DNA of 64,000 nt from Gorsachius magnificus (GCA_034008185.1 CM067083.1:119930837-119994836); one strand, 5' to 3'. Numbered from the stretch's first letter, positions 25,985 to 38,207 are shown. Notes: generated by a model from the sequence alone, not told the origin. Numbers and translations: made by a program.

Positions 25985-26660
25985 GAGAGTTTAAAATAAT
26001 CCTAAAAATGCCGCCAAAAGGACTGTAAACATATCTCTCCCTGGGATTTAATTAGTAGAAAGAGCTGTGCAACAAAGTGTGTATTTAAGGCAATCTAATA
26101 GCCTGTGCCATGATGAAGTCTAACATGCCAGTTTGCATCTGAAAAGAGAAGGGGTCTGGACAACACCTTTGCTGTCAAAAAAAAAAAAATAGACAGTGAA
26201 GGCAATAAATAATATTTGCTCTGTTGCCAGTTCATCAGTTCTTATTTAACCAGCCAATGCAACAAAAGCTTAATGCAAAAATGTACTGCAACCTTCTTCT
26301 ACCCCTCCCTCCCTCTTCTGCTCTCTCTCTTCCTCTCTCTCTCTGGGATTGGCTTATTTAAAAACTATATTTCTGCCTAGGCATTCAAAAATGCTGAATG
26401 CCTCAAGCAAACTAGTAGAATAAGCATGTTTCTCTACTGTTTCTTGGCAGGGTCCACCGCCTGAGTCCTGCTTTAAATTAAAGCACATGTGGCTTGAGTT
26501 TAGCATTATCATGAAAATGAAATTACCACTTTAGAAAAGTCAAGTTATTTTGGAAGTGAAAACTGCAGGTCAGAGCCCACCAAAATTCCAAAAACTTGCT
26601 CGAAAAATGTCTCGTTGAAGGTTCAGAGCTGCTGCTGCAGACAGTGCATCCTTTTGGGCC
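25985..26660. promoter_or_regulatory. Candidate conserved noncoding DNA
   Basis: AT-rich sequence without transposon features has retained ordered motifs such as TTTAATTAG and CAATAAATAATATTTGC and a GCCAATGC site. A pyrimidine-only stretch of TC repeats sits at 26292-26344. I infer possible enhancer-like DNA, with low certainty. Confidence 0.22.
26292..26344. repeat. (CT)-rich polypyrimidine tract
   Basis: About 53 bp is almost entirely C and T (interrupted at 26299-26301 and near 26320), ending in (CT)n. It is a low-complexity tract. Confidence 0.85.
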
Positions 26661-27860
26661 CTGATTTATAGTCTTCCCCTTCACGGTTTCCTACATTTGT
26701 TACACGCTCTCGGGAAAACCTTACAGACCTTGGCTCTGTCACTGGCTCCCTCTGCAGCTCCTCCCCTGGAAAGGGGAGCAAAAAAAATGTATCTAGTAGA
26801 AATCAGCTACATTGACCCGAGGCTCATCCTATTGTTTTGAAGTCCTTTTGAAAATTGCCCTGGCAGTGGTAAATACAACAAAGCCATGCTCAAGTGCTGC
26901 TTGTTTGCTCAGCTAAAACCCCTCAATACTATTGCATTAATTTTCTTGCCGTACAGATGAGGGCTGCGTGGAAAGGAGACAGGAGCCCACACTCTCCCAG
27001 CTTGGAATGGGTTCTCCTGTGCTCTTTTTCATGCCCAGAAGTTTGAGTGGGTGGTAAATCTTATCTGTTGCAGCAACATGGTGGTTTGAACAGGGTTTGG
27101 GGTTTCTGTTTGTGTGTATGTGCTCACATGCGTGTGTATATAAGCATTTTGGTTAGTTAATACTTACATTAACTATATAGTTTCCTTTTCCTCTGGGCTA
27201 CAAAAGTAGATACATCAGGTCAAAAATGAAAACAGATAGATGTCAAGTCCCACTGCTCCTATCAAGAATGTGACAGAAGTGGATATTGGCTTGTCACATC
27301 GTGATAGTAATGAGTCCATCTATAGGATGCCACTTGCCAGAATCTGAACTGTACCAAATGGGCTCAATTATTTTGCTCCACAACATTGATTTTATTTCAT
27401 TATAATTCCACCAACTTCAGTGGAGTGAAGCCAGTCTCTGGGAGGGTTGGGGAGGAGGAGGAATCAACCGTCAACATGCCAAATTGTGCAGCTGAAGTTG
27501 GAATGACCAGTGCATTGTATAATCCTGTGGAAACATGTAAGATGATTGTGCAAATGGAGCTGGTAATCTGGCTAAGAAGTCAAGCCACAATAACTCACCC
27601 TGTTCCCTACGCACACAAGCATGTACACTCATATACACAGAAAGAAAACTGTGTCTGGAAGAAAATAATTCTTCAGCCAACAACCTCAGAGACAGTTGGA
27701 AGGACAGGAGAATAGTGAGTGCCAATAAAATTTTCCCCAAGCTAAGAATTAGTAATACTGCCTTGCCTGTTGAGGTTTGCCAACATGACTGGAATTGGTG
27801 GTGAAGTGACTACTGATTTTCAGAGAATTTGGATCAAGTCTTTATCCCTTTCATGGATCA
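26661..27860. other. Unassigned sequence
   Basis: No gene is recognised. A short stretch near 27410-27435 (ACTTCAGTGGAGTGAAGCC) resembles part of the old repeat described at 35.06-35.27 kb, but is too short to call. Confidence 0.4.
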
Positions 27861-27865
27861 TCTTG

Positions 27866-27918
27866 AATAGAATAGAATAGAATAGAATAGAATAGAATAG
27901 AATAGAATAGAATAGAAT
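27866..27918. repeat. (AATAG)10 microsatellite
   Basis: Ten perfect copies of AATAG occupy 27866-27915, followed by AAT. Pentanucleotide (TAGAA)n arrays are common in bird genomes. The purity suggests a polymorphic locus. Confidence 0.98.
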
Positions 27919-28025
27919 TAGTTCAGTCGGAAGTGGCCTACAATGAATAAAGTGGCCCTTTAGTAGTTACCTACTCTTAACTTTAAGCCAGCCCACCTAT
28001 ACCTTTGACCAAAGCATATATGTTT

Positions 28026-28058
28026 AATTATACATATATACTGTATATATGTATAATT
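28026..28058. repeat. Perfect 33-nt palindrome
   Basis: Fifteen bases (28026-28040, starting AATTATACAT) are exactly complementary to 28044-28058, with a CTG loop. The arms are almost pure A+T. It could extrude as a cruciform. It lies about 110 bp from the AATAG array. Confidence 0.97.
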
Positions 28059-28059
28059 T

Positions 28060-29390
28060 GGTAGTCAAGAACAAAGACTAGGGTCCAATTTTTTGTGTTG
28101 CACTGTGAGATACTACCATTGGCCTCATCAGGTGATGCACTTCTCCTGCAGCCAAGGGATCGGTCCTGAGACTCCTGTAGACCTACTTTCCCCTCAAACT
28201 CTCTCCTTTTTTTTCTCCTACCTCCATCTCTTCCAGAAAGATTTTTGATAGGAACTGTCATGACCAGACTTTCCAAACCACCACAGTGAGCAGAAGAGGG
28301 ATTTTGTTTCTGCAGAGACATCCAGGGCAAGAGGTATGGTTTGATCAGTCACGGTGCCTCTGGGCCTGAGGGTGAGGAGAAAGGGATGCTGACAGCTTGG
28401 GGTTAGAGCACACAACTTCAAATCCAGCAAGAAGTGCAGGGGCAGCTCTGGGGCAGCAGCATTCCTGAGAAGGGAGTGACTGCGGTCAGAGGGTTTAGAG
28501 AAAAGTGGTGATGGGCAAATGTACATTAGTGGGTATAGCAACCACCTTACACTCAAGCAAATCATGGCTGTACTTAAATTTTGATCAGATCCTGTGAAAG
28601 AATTATTCTCTTGAGTTAGGAGGGGATAGGCAGGTGGAGGATTCAGATGAGAATTCATTTAGGCAGGGTGAAAGTTGTCAGGGAGTGAAGATACAGCTGC
28701 CAGGGTGTGGCTGTGACAGGGCAGGGGGCTTTGCTTTGTGGGGAAGGAAGCACAAGAAACACTGCGTTGTGGGGCAACAGGGTTGAGTACTAGATAAGGA
28801 GCAGACTAGAGGGTCACCGTATAACATCTCTTCGTCTCCATTCCTGGGCACTTTTAACCAGAATTGAACTTGTGCTCAAGATCTGCTGCCCCAACATGTC
28901 TCCATCATCTCACATATGACTATCCCCTTCCATCCCAGCATATCCTCTCATCAGCTGAACATACCTGGTATGCATTAGGAAGTTTTCCAACATAGTGGTT
29001 AGTTCAAGCTAGGTGTAACAGGTCTCTTCTTGCCAACAGAGCAGTCGTATCTAAGGTCATAGGATACAAAACGTGCAGTGAGTGGCCACCTCTGCTCAGC
29101 TGAGCTTCCAACCAAGTACTCTGCCTCTGCAATAAGCAAATAAATTATTACATAAGGAAGAGGCATAAGTTCCATATCTGAAAATAGCACCTGGTGGAAA
29201 AAAAATAGCTCTTAGTGTTCATCAAAAATGAGAGGCTCTAAATAAGCTATTGACAACTCAGGAAAGAGATCCTGGAGTCACTGCAGCTCTTTGAAAACAG
29301 GAACACAGGTATCATCAGTCTAAAAAGCAAAGAGAGAGAAAACTTGTTAGGAAAGGCTAAACTGTAAAGCAGAAAACATCGCTATTTAAC
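28060..29390. other. Unassigned sequence
   Basis: No gene is recognised. A 146-residue minus-strand frame (28218-28658) overlaps others and has no domain features. Confidence 0.4.
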
Positions 29391-29394
29391 TATA

Positions 29395-29830
29395 TGCATG
29401 ACTCTTGGGCTCATTTCTTGAAAACTGTGTGCAGATCTGGTCACCTCATCTCAACAAAAAAAAGGGGTATCAGGAAAGGTAAAGACAATAGTGATCAAGG
29501 ATGATCAGGTATACATACAACATGGTTTCTGCAAAAGGAGAGACTGGAAAAGAGGCAGCTGACAGGGGGTTGTAGGAATGGAGTGTTGTGGAGAAAGCAA
29601 ATAAGAAACAATTGCTTTCCATTTTGTAGAAGATGGGAAGCGGAAAATGCCATAGGAAATCATCAGTCTGCAGGTTTAGATCAAAAAGAAGTGGTTTTTA
29701 ATCAAAAATGTAATTAAGCAGGGGAACTCATTGTTGCAGGCTTCTACAGAAGCCAGAGGTGTTAATGGGATTAAGGTGAGATTCAAAAATCCAGGAATAA
29801 TAGGTGTAGTACTGAACAGGCTGCAGCCTC
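29395..29830 (+). mobile_element. Ancient CR1/L3-type LINE remnant
   Basis: Sense-strand landmarks appear in order. ACTGTGTGCAGATCTGGTCA (the YCVQIW-type region) is followed by a degenerated helical region, GGAAATCATCAGTCTGCAGG with TTTAGATCAAAAAGAAG, and then AATTAAGCAGGGGAACTCAT. The last block is AGAAGCCAGAGGTGTTAATG. These are the late ORF2 blocks of old CR1. Reading frames are destroyed. Confidence 0.62.
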
Positions 29831-29999
29831 TAACTCAAGAAAAGTCTCTGCTGAACTGTCTGTGGGATGATGAGTGGGTACACTGGTAAGAACCCCTCTA
29901 TTTTCACCTGCTGATTATGAGCTTTACCATTGCTCTTTCACAGAAATGATGGGAGAGGGTCCCCTTTAATGTAATTACTCCTGGGTTGGTGCACTCAGG

Positions 30000-30105
30000 G
30001 TTAGTGTGGAAAGCCCCACATTTGAATCCTCTCCCCGGCTTTCAACCCAGACCCTTCCTTTTTTTCCTGCAGAGTGCTGCCTATCTGCTGAGCCATCCTC
30101 TTCCC
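30000..30105 (-). repeat. tRNA-derived SINE-like remnant
   Basis: On the minus strand there is an A-box-like TGGCTCAGCAG (30085-30095) and, about 48 nt further, a B-box-like GGTTGAAAGCC (30037-30047). This is the spacing of an RNA polymerase III type-2 promoter. The cloverleaf stems do not form, so this is not a tRNA gene. I infer an old tRNA-headed SINE. Confidence 0.38.
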
Positions 30106-32365
30106 TGACTACATCTACACTGTCGTGTTAGCTCATGCCTCAGATTTGCACTCAGACCTGAACTCTCTGATCCTCTCTGCCAGTGTTAGGCTCATTCTCT
30201 GACTCATGCCTGCAGTGAGCTAACTGGCTCTCCAAGCGGAGGAAATTCAGGAATCCAGGAGCAGGAAGGTAGGTGGGAGATGATCCTGTCTAGTGGTGAG
30301 CGCATGCACTTAAAAGACCTACTTGCCATTTCAGGCCCCATACATATACAGGAATATATGCAATTTCTTCCTATGATACACACACGTAACATACACATGA
30401 GAAATATTTGTATTATACACTATTTCTTAAGTACATTATATATCTAAGGAGAAGAGTAATAAACCTGAAGGAGAGAAAGAGGGAGACACTCTCTGTCTGA
30501 ATATCCTGTAGACCTTTTCTGCTGCAAAAAGATGCATTTCAGCTTCAGATTCCCATTTCAGACTATGTAAAATGGCACTAGGCCCTAAACAGCCACACCG
30601 AGAGATCCCCATAAAGCGACAAGAAGGTGATAGCTCTGGACACAGTCCTTTCTCCTGCAGATGGTCTATGGGTCTGGTGCTGGCTCCCTTGAGACAGCTG
30701 TAAATCAGAGGGAGTCACTCAGCTGGCGAAATGCAGGTCTTGGGCTGCCACATGATTCCAGTTTGTAGCCCAAAGACCTTGACGATGTCCTAGAAGGTGA
30801 AATGTCTGCCAGGATGTGATACAGGTTGAGATTAAAATATGTAAATGTAGGTAACTACCTGAAAGCTGATCTCCAGACTCTAGGTATAGTTGGAGAACTA
30901 GCTGGCGGAATCTGTGAGGTCTAAAGAGTGATTGAGCTGACCAGATCTAGGTGTCAACCTGCAAACTGGCTCCCATCCTGGCTTCCTGTGGCTGAAATGT
31001 AAGAACCTACATTTTTGAAGGAAACGTTAGAGTATAACACCTAGGCTCTCGAGGGTCCAAATTTTGTCTGCAGACTGGCCCTAAAAACTTCTTATGTACT
31101 CTCCTTTATTGATTTAACCCTTAGTTGCTCTGTCCTGCAGTTCCCCTATTTTAAGAAGGTGACAAAGTTACTTCCTTTCCTCTATGGGATGTAGCAAAGG
31201 TAAATATTGTAAAGGTTTTTAAGCTTTAAAATACTATAGCTCAAGGTGAAGTAGATATCTGCTAAGTAAATATAGCATATAGCATTTCTCATTTACAAAG
31301 ACAAGAAAAATTATTTTTATTATGAATTTTTTATGTCTGACCCAGAATTCCACTGCCCTATCTTCATATTTATTGTATAAGTGTGAGAAAGAAATATATA
31401 TTTAAAGACTCCAGTATCTCTTATTTGGTTAATGTCCTACAAGTATTTAAATGAGTCATTTGATGGCTCTGCACTTCATGATTGGTTAAGCTATTTAACA
31501 TACTTTATTGCTTCTGTGATTTATTGCCTGATGAGGACACTCAAGAAAGTCTGAGAACCTCTTTGGGGTTTATTGAGCTGGTACATATTTTATGCTGATT
31601 TCAAATAAATCAATGTCTATTACAGCATAAAAAATGGGAGCATTGGAAAGAACATTGAGGAGAACTATTTCCGGAGCTTTGTGTTCTGCTTCATGCATAA
31701 AGCATGAGGGCTTCATTAACATGGAAGTATGTGCATGTGAACCTTTAAGTCCTTATTAATCATTTTGGTGACTAATACATGGAGCTCAATGATTCCCATA
31801 AGCTTCTCTGAAAGAAACCATAATGTACGCACTGTGTGAGATGGTTTCCCCAAAGGAGTGTGTAACAGTAATGTCTCTTGTACAATACCTTGCACGTAGG
31901 AATCTCTTGATAGATCTATCTCGATAGATAGTTGCGTTGTTCAACACATCCTTCCCTGCCCCACTCACTCCATTTCAAACAAGCCCATAAAGGAATAAGG
32001 CAGAGTGTCACTAGTCCTTACCTTGTTCAGCCAGCACCTTGGTCATTCACAACCCTCAGGTACTCTGCTGTTGATTAAATGAGAGCAGGACTGAATTCTC
32101 TGTGAATCAGGTAAGTTTATTGACCCAGGACTTTGCCATGATGTAAGTACTCCTGCGGATGGAGTGAAGGTTTCAGGATGATTAAGTCACGAGTCTTTCT
32201 CTTGGCACCTATTTCTGGGCACTGTCCTGAGGCTGGAGAAAAACAAGACTCCTTGACTCTCTAGTTTGTGCTAAACGAGAGTGGGGGAGCAGGTAGAGAA
32301 GTGCTCCCTGCGTGCTTTCTGGGGTGGTCATTCCCAGCAGAGGACCAGAAGAACAATGCTGAATG
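30106..32365. other. Unassigned AT-rich sequence
   Basis: No gene is recognised. Short tetranucleotide-like GATA/TAGATC stretches occur near 31905-31930. The rest is unique-looking DNA. Confidence 0.45.
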
Positions 32366-32369
32366 TTCT

Positions 32370-33650
32370 TTCAAGAAGTCCTTGTGCCTTCTGCAAATTT
32401 AATGTGTCTATTCTCCATTTCGTGGTCTGGACTGACCTTCGTGGAAATTTCTTGACAAGTTATAACTTCACATTTTGGCAGATTACTACCTATTCGATAG
32501 ATATAATAATTTGGTCAGTTTTACACCACAACTAATTTCACCTGGACTATGTCTTTAGTTTGCTTATGAGAATGACAAGTGAAACAGAACTGATTATGAA
32601 GCATTCCAACTTTCCCCAGTCAAAAAGACCTGTTTTCCTGTTTTGCAAGAATACCAGATTGGTTTATTCTTGGCAGACCCTTACTAGCTGCTACTCATCT
32701 CCCCAGATTTTTCCAGGTGTAATAATTTGTTTGCTTGCTCATTCCAGAATTTTTCTGAGGCTAAAATGTAAACTGACTGACCTATGGTTCTTTGGCTTCT
32801 CTGTTATCTTCTTTTTATAATGGGCAATATTTCCAATTTCAGTTTTTCACCAAAGGCTTGTCAAAGATATTTGCTAACATTTGTAAGGCTGCTTTACCCT
32901 GCTTTTTCAGGCTATGTCTGTTTGTGCAAGCATTGTGGTGCAGTAGGAATGGATCAGTCATAAGAAGCAGTTAGTCCCAATGACCACACTCTGCTTGTTT
33001 GGGTTTTTCCTCAGATTAGCTCTAGTTTGGTCCATTAGCAACTATTAATTAACACTCCTAAAGTGTGTCTTCCTGGTTAGGTTCATTGTGAAGCCTAAGC
33101 CTGCCTTGAAAGCAAACCAGAGCATGGTAAATGGAGCTTATTAGGAGATCCTCTCTAAAAGTGCATCCCCCATCCAACTCAAGGGATGTGGAGCTGCACC
33201 ATCAGCATCCCGGACCGGAGTTCATCAGTCCCAACCAATCTGAGAATGAGTAAATGATCAAAGTACTCATTGTTCATGATGTTGATCATCTTAGACCTTT
33301 AAATGAAAACTTATTGAAAAGGTGTTGAGCATGTCCTTGTTGTCAGCATCATCTGACAATCTTCTCTGTTGAGTAATAGGCCAGATTTCCTTGGTTCTCT
33401 TCTTACTGATGACATATCTATAGAATGATCTCTTGACAGACTATATGTTTATTGCTACTTTAATTCAATTTTGTGTTTTGGCCTCTCTGACTTTATACCT
33501 AACATGTTTCTGCTCTTTTCATATACAAATCCTAATAATCTGCCCTCGTGTCCACTCCCTGCATGCTTCTTGTGCTTGAGGTCTACCCAGAGCTCATGCT
33601 TTAGCCAAGCTGTCTGCTCCTGTGCTTCCATTGTTCCTCTGCACAGGTTG
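32370..33650 (-). mobile_element. Ancient CR1/L3-type LINE, long remnant
   Basis: Plus-strand antisense blocks of an old LINE RT appear here. They are CTTCTGCAAATTTAATGTGT (the FADD/LQI region), TTAGTTTGCTTATGAGAATG (32550-32569), TTGGTTTATTCTTGGCAGAC and TTGCTAACATTTGTAAGGC. Farther out comes CTATAGAATGATCTCTTGAC with TTTAATTCAATTTTG. The part to about 32.95 kb is convincing. The extension to 33.65 kb is less so and may contain a foreign insert around 32.96-33.27 kb. No open frame survives. Confidence 0.55.
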
Positions 33651-33663
33651 AGAGTCACTACCA

Positions 33664-33735
33664 GAGCATGAATTTGGACACCATGATCACTAAAGATCCC
33701 TTCCAGCCCTTTACTTACATGATACTATGATGGTT
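33664..33735 (+). mobile_element. Diverged CR1 3' tail
   Basis: A short tail has the CR1 terminal order: TTTGGACACCATGATCACTA, AAGATCCCTTCCAGCCC, then GATACTATGATGG in place of ATTCTATGA units. It is more decayed than the young copies in this window. Confidence 0.5.
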
Positions 33736-33739
33736 TCCT

Positions 33740-35055
33740 TCGTGATGCCACAGCAATAATTTATTAATATTGCTGGTACATTGCTCCTTGGAGAATCACA
33801 ATCTATTCCAGGAAGACTGTTGCTTACATGTGCAAGAAAGGAAGTAGATCATGACCTGTGTCCAGACCTGAACCAAAGACTGTCCAGGATATTCAGGTCA
33901 TTCAGGAAGAAAGTAGGATGGCATGTACAGCCACAAAGCTGTGTTTGCAGAACAGCACTTCACAGCAGGTCGTGAATAGACATGAGTGAAATTTAGCAAC
34001 TGGTCTGGCTGAGTATTAAAATTTCTATGAGTCAACAGACTGGCTTTTAACCAGAGAGAGTCATGTCTAGCATCCTACAGCAGTTGAAAACATGTTATAG
34101 CCTTGGAAGTGTCCAAAATGTTATGCAAAAGCAGAGATTTTTTGTTGGTGGTGTGTGTGTGTCCGCTTTCTTTTTTTTTTTTCCTTTTTTTTTGCACAGA
34201 AGTTTTTCTGAGGATAAAAAGTTCTCATCCAGAATCAGAAGCCATGGCTTGTTTTACATGAGTACAGGAGAACTGGCAAGACACACAGAGCCCATGAGAA
34301 CAAACTAGCAACACAATGGATTTGCAATATTTAATCAAGTTCTTGATGATCACAAATCTTGCAACACATTCCAAAACTACTAAAAACGCTATACAGAAAC
34401 CAGCTGAGCCAATATTTAAAGCCTTTTTAATTTAACAGAACCCATTTTTTATAGTATCCAGGATATGTTTCTGGCTTTCCTACTTGTCACATGATCTCCT
34501 GTCCAGATGTGCTGGTGTATATCTAGTAGTGGACCAGCCAAACCACAGCACTTTCCTCCTGCTTGTAGCGTGTTACTGTAATTCAACCATACTTCTCCCA
34601 GCTACAGAAGCACTACATTAATATGTGGTATAACAACAATAACACAGGAGGGGATAAAGCTAACCATAACTTTAACTATGTATCTAAAAATAATAATAAT
34701 AACAACCGAGTGACCCTATTCACAGAGGTTAATTTGTGTGCAGAGTATAAAATCCAAATATGCAGTTGTTTTGAAAACTTCCCCTTTTTCTCACCTGCAG
34801 CAGAAAATTTGTGCTGAGGAGATGATTTCCTGCAGCTTTCTTCAGGAAATTGGCCTCCCCCTTTGTTTAGATCCCACAGATCGTACCGTGCGCTCTTAGA
34901 CAAACCCATGGGCAGCCAGCTCAGGTCTCCCGCATTTCTGCAGCCGTTTTTTCTCAGTGGTGGCTGCCACGCAGACTGAGAAGGGAATTCCATGCTTGCA
35001 GGTTAATTATTAACACGGTTAAGCGCTGGCAGCATGCTCAGAATTAGAAAGGAAA
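33740..35055. other. Unassigned sequence
   Basis: No gene is recognised. A GT-rich and T-rich stretch occurs at 34135-34195, and an (AAT)n-like tract at 34686-34705. Confidence 0.42.
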
Positions 35056-35059
35056 GGCC

Positions 35060-35265
35060 TGAGGGCTGATTCTTCCCTCCTGTTCACAGGATAACCCCAC
35101 TGGGCTGCCTGCGACCTCCCAAGGCAAGGGCCGTATCCACACTCCCCCATGGAAAGTTAGTGGGATTCTTATGAATGGCTCCATTAGGAGCCGGATTGGC
35201 TCGGTGCCAAAGAAATCAGTGGAGTTGCTTCTGATTTACGTGGGGGTAAGCATGCGGGTGTATTA
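35060..35265. repeat. Possible ancient amniote interspersed repeat
   Basis: GGCTGATTCTTCCCTCCTGT at the left and GAAATCAGTGGAGTTGCTTC followed by TGATTTACGTGGGGG at the right match phrases of an old repeat class found in turtles, crocodilians and birds. I cannot name the family. The segment is more GC-rich than its surroundings and non-coding. Confidence 0.33.
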
Positions 35266-35794
35266 AATCCATAATCCTTGTCCCCACAGCCGCCAGGAAC
35301 TCAGCAGCTGGATCCTGCGAAGTGCCACAGAAAAACCTCTGGTGTCAAAAAGCATCGAGGGCCCCATCCATGTCAAAAAGCATTGAGGATGCTGACACAG
35401 CGGCATACCAGGCAGCTTAGGAGATAAGGAAAAGTGGGTTTGGCCAGCTCAGTCCCAAAGAGTGATTTCACTTTGTGTCCTTTTGCAGTCTCCACCACCC
35501 CAGGACCTCAGCACTTCATCCTGTAGATCATTACTGTGCCTTTGGAAGGTGGGGTGATGTTATTTTACAGAAAAAGAGGTCCAAGCTCTTCCTGCCTAGC
35601 TTTGCACATGGCAGCTGAGTCTAACTGGCTTAGGTACCCTCTGCAGTCAGTGCAGAAAGGAGGCTGCCAAGACCTCAGCGGCCTTCTGCGGCTGACCTAG
35701 AGCTACTTATTCATGTCCCTTAATTTAGTTGGCCTGACTCTAGCCCAGAAAACACAATAGGCATGTTTTTAAGGGAGGGAAGCATTTCTTGAGG

Positions 35795-35866
35795 AAGAGT
35801 TAAGTACCTAACTCCTGCTGAAAGCTGAGGAAATGATGAATCAAACCCTTTTGGGTGACTTTGAAA
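35795..35866. repeat. Possible ancient repeat next to a CR1 insertion
   Basis: AGTTAAGTACCTAACTCCTG, then a spaced TTTGGGTGACTTTGAAAATC, matches the AGGCACCTAA / TTTGAAAATC phrasing of old amniote repeats. The CR1 tail at 35867 begins right at its end, which suggests insertion into older repeat DNA. Confidence 0.33.
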
Positions 35867-36890
35867 ATCATAGAATCATAGAATCACCTCGGTTGGAAAA
35901 GACCTTTAAGATCATCCGAGTCCAACCGTTAACCTAGCACTGCCATCCCACCACTAAACCATGTCCCTAAGCACCTCATCTATCCTTCTTTTAAATACCT
36001 CTAGGGAGGAGGACTCCACCACCTCCCTGGGCAGCCCATTCCAGTGCCTAAAAACCTTTTCAGGGAAGAATTTTTTTCCTAATGTCCAACCTAAACCTGC
36101 CCTGGGGAAGCTTGAGGCCATTTGCCCTCATCCGATCGTCCGTTACCAGGGAGAAGAGGCCGACCCCCACCTCACTACAGCCTCCTGTCAGGCAGCTGTA
36201 GAGGGTGATAAGGTCTCCCCTCAGCCTCCTCTTCTCCAGACTAAACACCCCCAGTTCCCTCAGCCGCTCCTCATAAGACTTGTGCTCCAGACCCCTCACC
36301 AGGTTTATGTCTCTCCTCTGGACATGTTCCAGGCAACGCAACGTTTTTCTTGTAGTGAGGGGCCCAAAACTGAACACAGTATTCGAGGTGCGGCCTCACC
36401 AGCACCGAGTACAGGGGCACGATCACTTCCCTCCTCCTGCTGGTCACACTATTCCTGATACAAGCCAGGATGCCGTTGGCCTTCTTGGCCACCTGGGCAC
36501 ACTGCTGGCTCATATTCAGCCGGCTGTCAACCAGTACGCCAAGGTCTTTTTCCACCAGGCAGCTTTCCAGCCACTCTTCGCCAAGCCTGTAGCGCTGCAT
36601 GGGGTTGTTGTGACCAAAGTGCAGGACCTGGCACTTGGCCTTGTTGAACCTCATACAATTGGCCTTGGCCCATCGATCCAGCCTGTCCAGGTCCCTTTGC
36701 AGAGCCCTCCTCCCCTCCAGCAGATTAACACTCCCACCCAGTTTGGTGTCGTCTGCAAATTTACTGAGGGCACACTCAATCCCCTCATCCAGGTCATTGA
36801 TAAAGATATTAAACAAGACCGGCCCTAGAACTGAGCCCTGGGGGACACTGCTTGTGACCGGCCGCCAACTGGATTTAGCTCCATTCACCA
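35867..36890 (-). mobile_element. CR1 LINE, 1.0 kb 3' part with RT region
   Basis: This is the longest young CR1 in the window. Read on the minus strand it enters ORF2 at [13 protein letters not shown]. It continues through the RT motif blocks [12 protein letters not shown] and FADDTKLGG, then the C-terminal [13 protein letters not shown] and [18 protein letters not shown] regions. The 3' UTR ends AACGGTTGGACTCGGATGAT, CTTTTCCAACC and ATTCTATG repeats. The 5' truncation falls at about 36890, where the frame departs from the family consensus. It shares a one-base coding insertion with the 47 kb copy. Confidence 0.96.
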
Positions 36891-36936
36891 TCTCATCAAC
36901 CATTTCTTTACTCTTGCAGCACCATCCCCATAACAC
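36271..36936 (-). pseudogene. CR1 ORF2 reverse-transcriptase fragment
   Basis: A 221-residue open frame decodes the palm and thumb part of a CR1 reverse transcriptase. It has VPQGS at residues 31-35 and the catalytic FADD box at residues 60-63 (36748-36759). The first 16 or so residues come from flanking DNA. The endonuclease domain and RT fingers are missing through 5' truncation. After the HYKK block near 36350 the frame shifts: one extra C in TTGCCTGG, compared with TTGCTGG in the 18.9 kb copy, moves the C-terminus into another frame (36060-36377). It is a dead fragment, not a functional enzyme. Confidence 0.9.
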
Positions 36937-38182
36937 TTGGCTCTGTCATGGATGTGTCCTTGGCATATTGGGAAGCTTATCAGAGGTCCCTGGATGTCAC
37001 CTTCACCAGAGATTTGTCCTTGTACAAACAGAAAAGAAAGCCAGGCGCTCCAACCACCGCTGGGCCCAGGGTTCACTCTAGGGTGCAAAAACTCCCATTG
37101 CTCCTTCTGAGCCAGTCTAGCACCTCATTGGTTTTGGTGACCTCTCCACTCCAGGTCTTAGTGCTGAAGCCAAAGAACAGATGGTCCAAAGAAGGGTGTC
37201 CACCATATTGGTGCATTATGGGCAGTGCACAGGGAAAAGGAATAGGGGAGAGTACCTTCCAAGGCTCTGAATGTGTCTTTTAGTCATAATTTGTCAAGAG
37301 ACTGGAATTAAGGCTTTTTTTGCATGACTGGGGTAAGGGAAGGCAGCCTTTTCTGAGATTTTAGGAGACCTTCAGCTTTGCAGAGTAGGGTGGCTTGGCA
37401 CAGCGGGGCTGGGAATAAGGTCAAAGCAGAGGGGCAGCCTGGGAAACAACGTCAGTGAAAGCCTGGACGTTACCGTCATCTGCAGCTGCTTTGGTGAGAT
37501 GAGGAGGAGGTTACTTCCAGAGAGAAATCCAAAGACCTGCCCGTAAAAGCATCAAGATGATTTCTTCAGCTGTGACTTTTATTAGGATACCATTTGCTCA
37601 TAAATCTAGACAAAGTAAGCATTTTATAAAACTGAACTAACAAAGCCAACCTCTCACAAACTCAGAAATAAACTCTTGTTTTGTTTCCTGGCCAGGTTCT
37701 TTCCCTCCTCCCTTCTCCTCCACATCCCCACCTTGCTCCCAGCTCAACCCCGGCAGACCATCCCCACACTGGATGATGCTCAAATCATCCAACAGCATCT
37801 TCCGCACAGCAGGTCACCGATAGCAATGCCTTCTGCTGGTGCAACTGGCCCCTGCACACAATGCTGCTTTTGTTAATGGTATTTTCATTTCCTAGATCCT
37901 CTCAGTCTGAAAAAGGGAAATGGGCCCTAAAGGTATTTGGAAGACATCAGTCCTTCAGAGGTATTTCCTTGTACAGCCTGAAGGATAGATCCAGAGAGGG
38001 TGTGAACGTGTTTCAAAGGAACTGAAGCAAGGACATTACGTAAGGTAGGAAAAAAGATACCCCCACAGGATCCCTGGCTATTCCCTGAAATCGCTGGAGA
38101 CTGCAATCAAAGGGAGATATCTTTGCAGATGATTTTAGAAACATTTATAAAATCTGACTTACCGTCTTTTAATCCACTTATT

Positions 38183-38207
38183 CCCCCCCCCCGCCCCCCC
38201 CCCCCCC
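38183..38207. repeat. Poly(C) tract with one G
   Basis: Twenty-five nucleotides are C except for a single G. The complementary G-rich strand could form a quadruplex. Such tracts are also prone to assembly and length error. Confidence 0.95.

Noticed and set aside
28218..28658. 146-residue minus-strand frame
   Set aside because: It overlaps another minus frame in a different phase and has no family signature; treated as chance.
35961..36458. 165- and 182-residue plus-strand frames over 35.96-36.83 kb, and a 131-residue minus frame at 47.37-47.76 kb
   Set aside because: They are antisense shadows of CR1 ORF2 and its 3' end; they recur in both CR1 copies because the element does.
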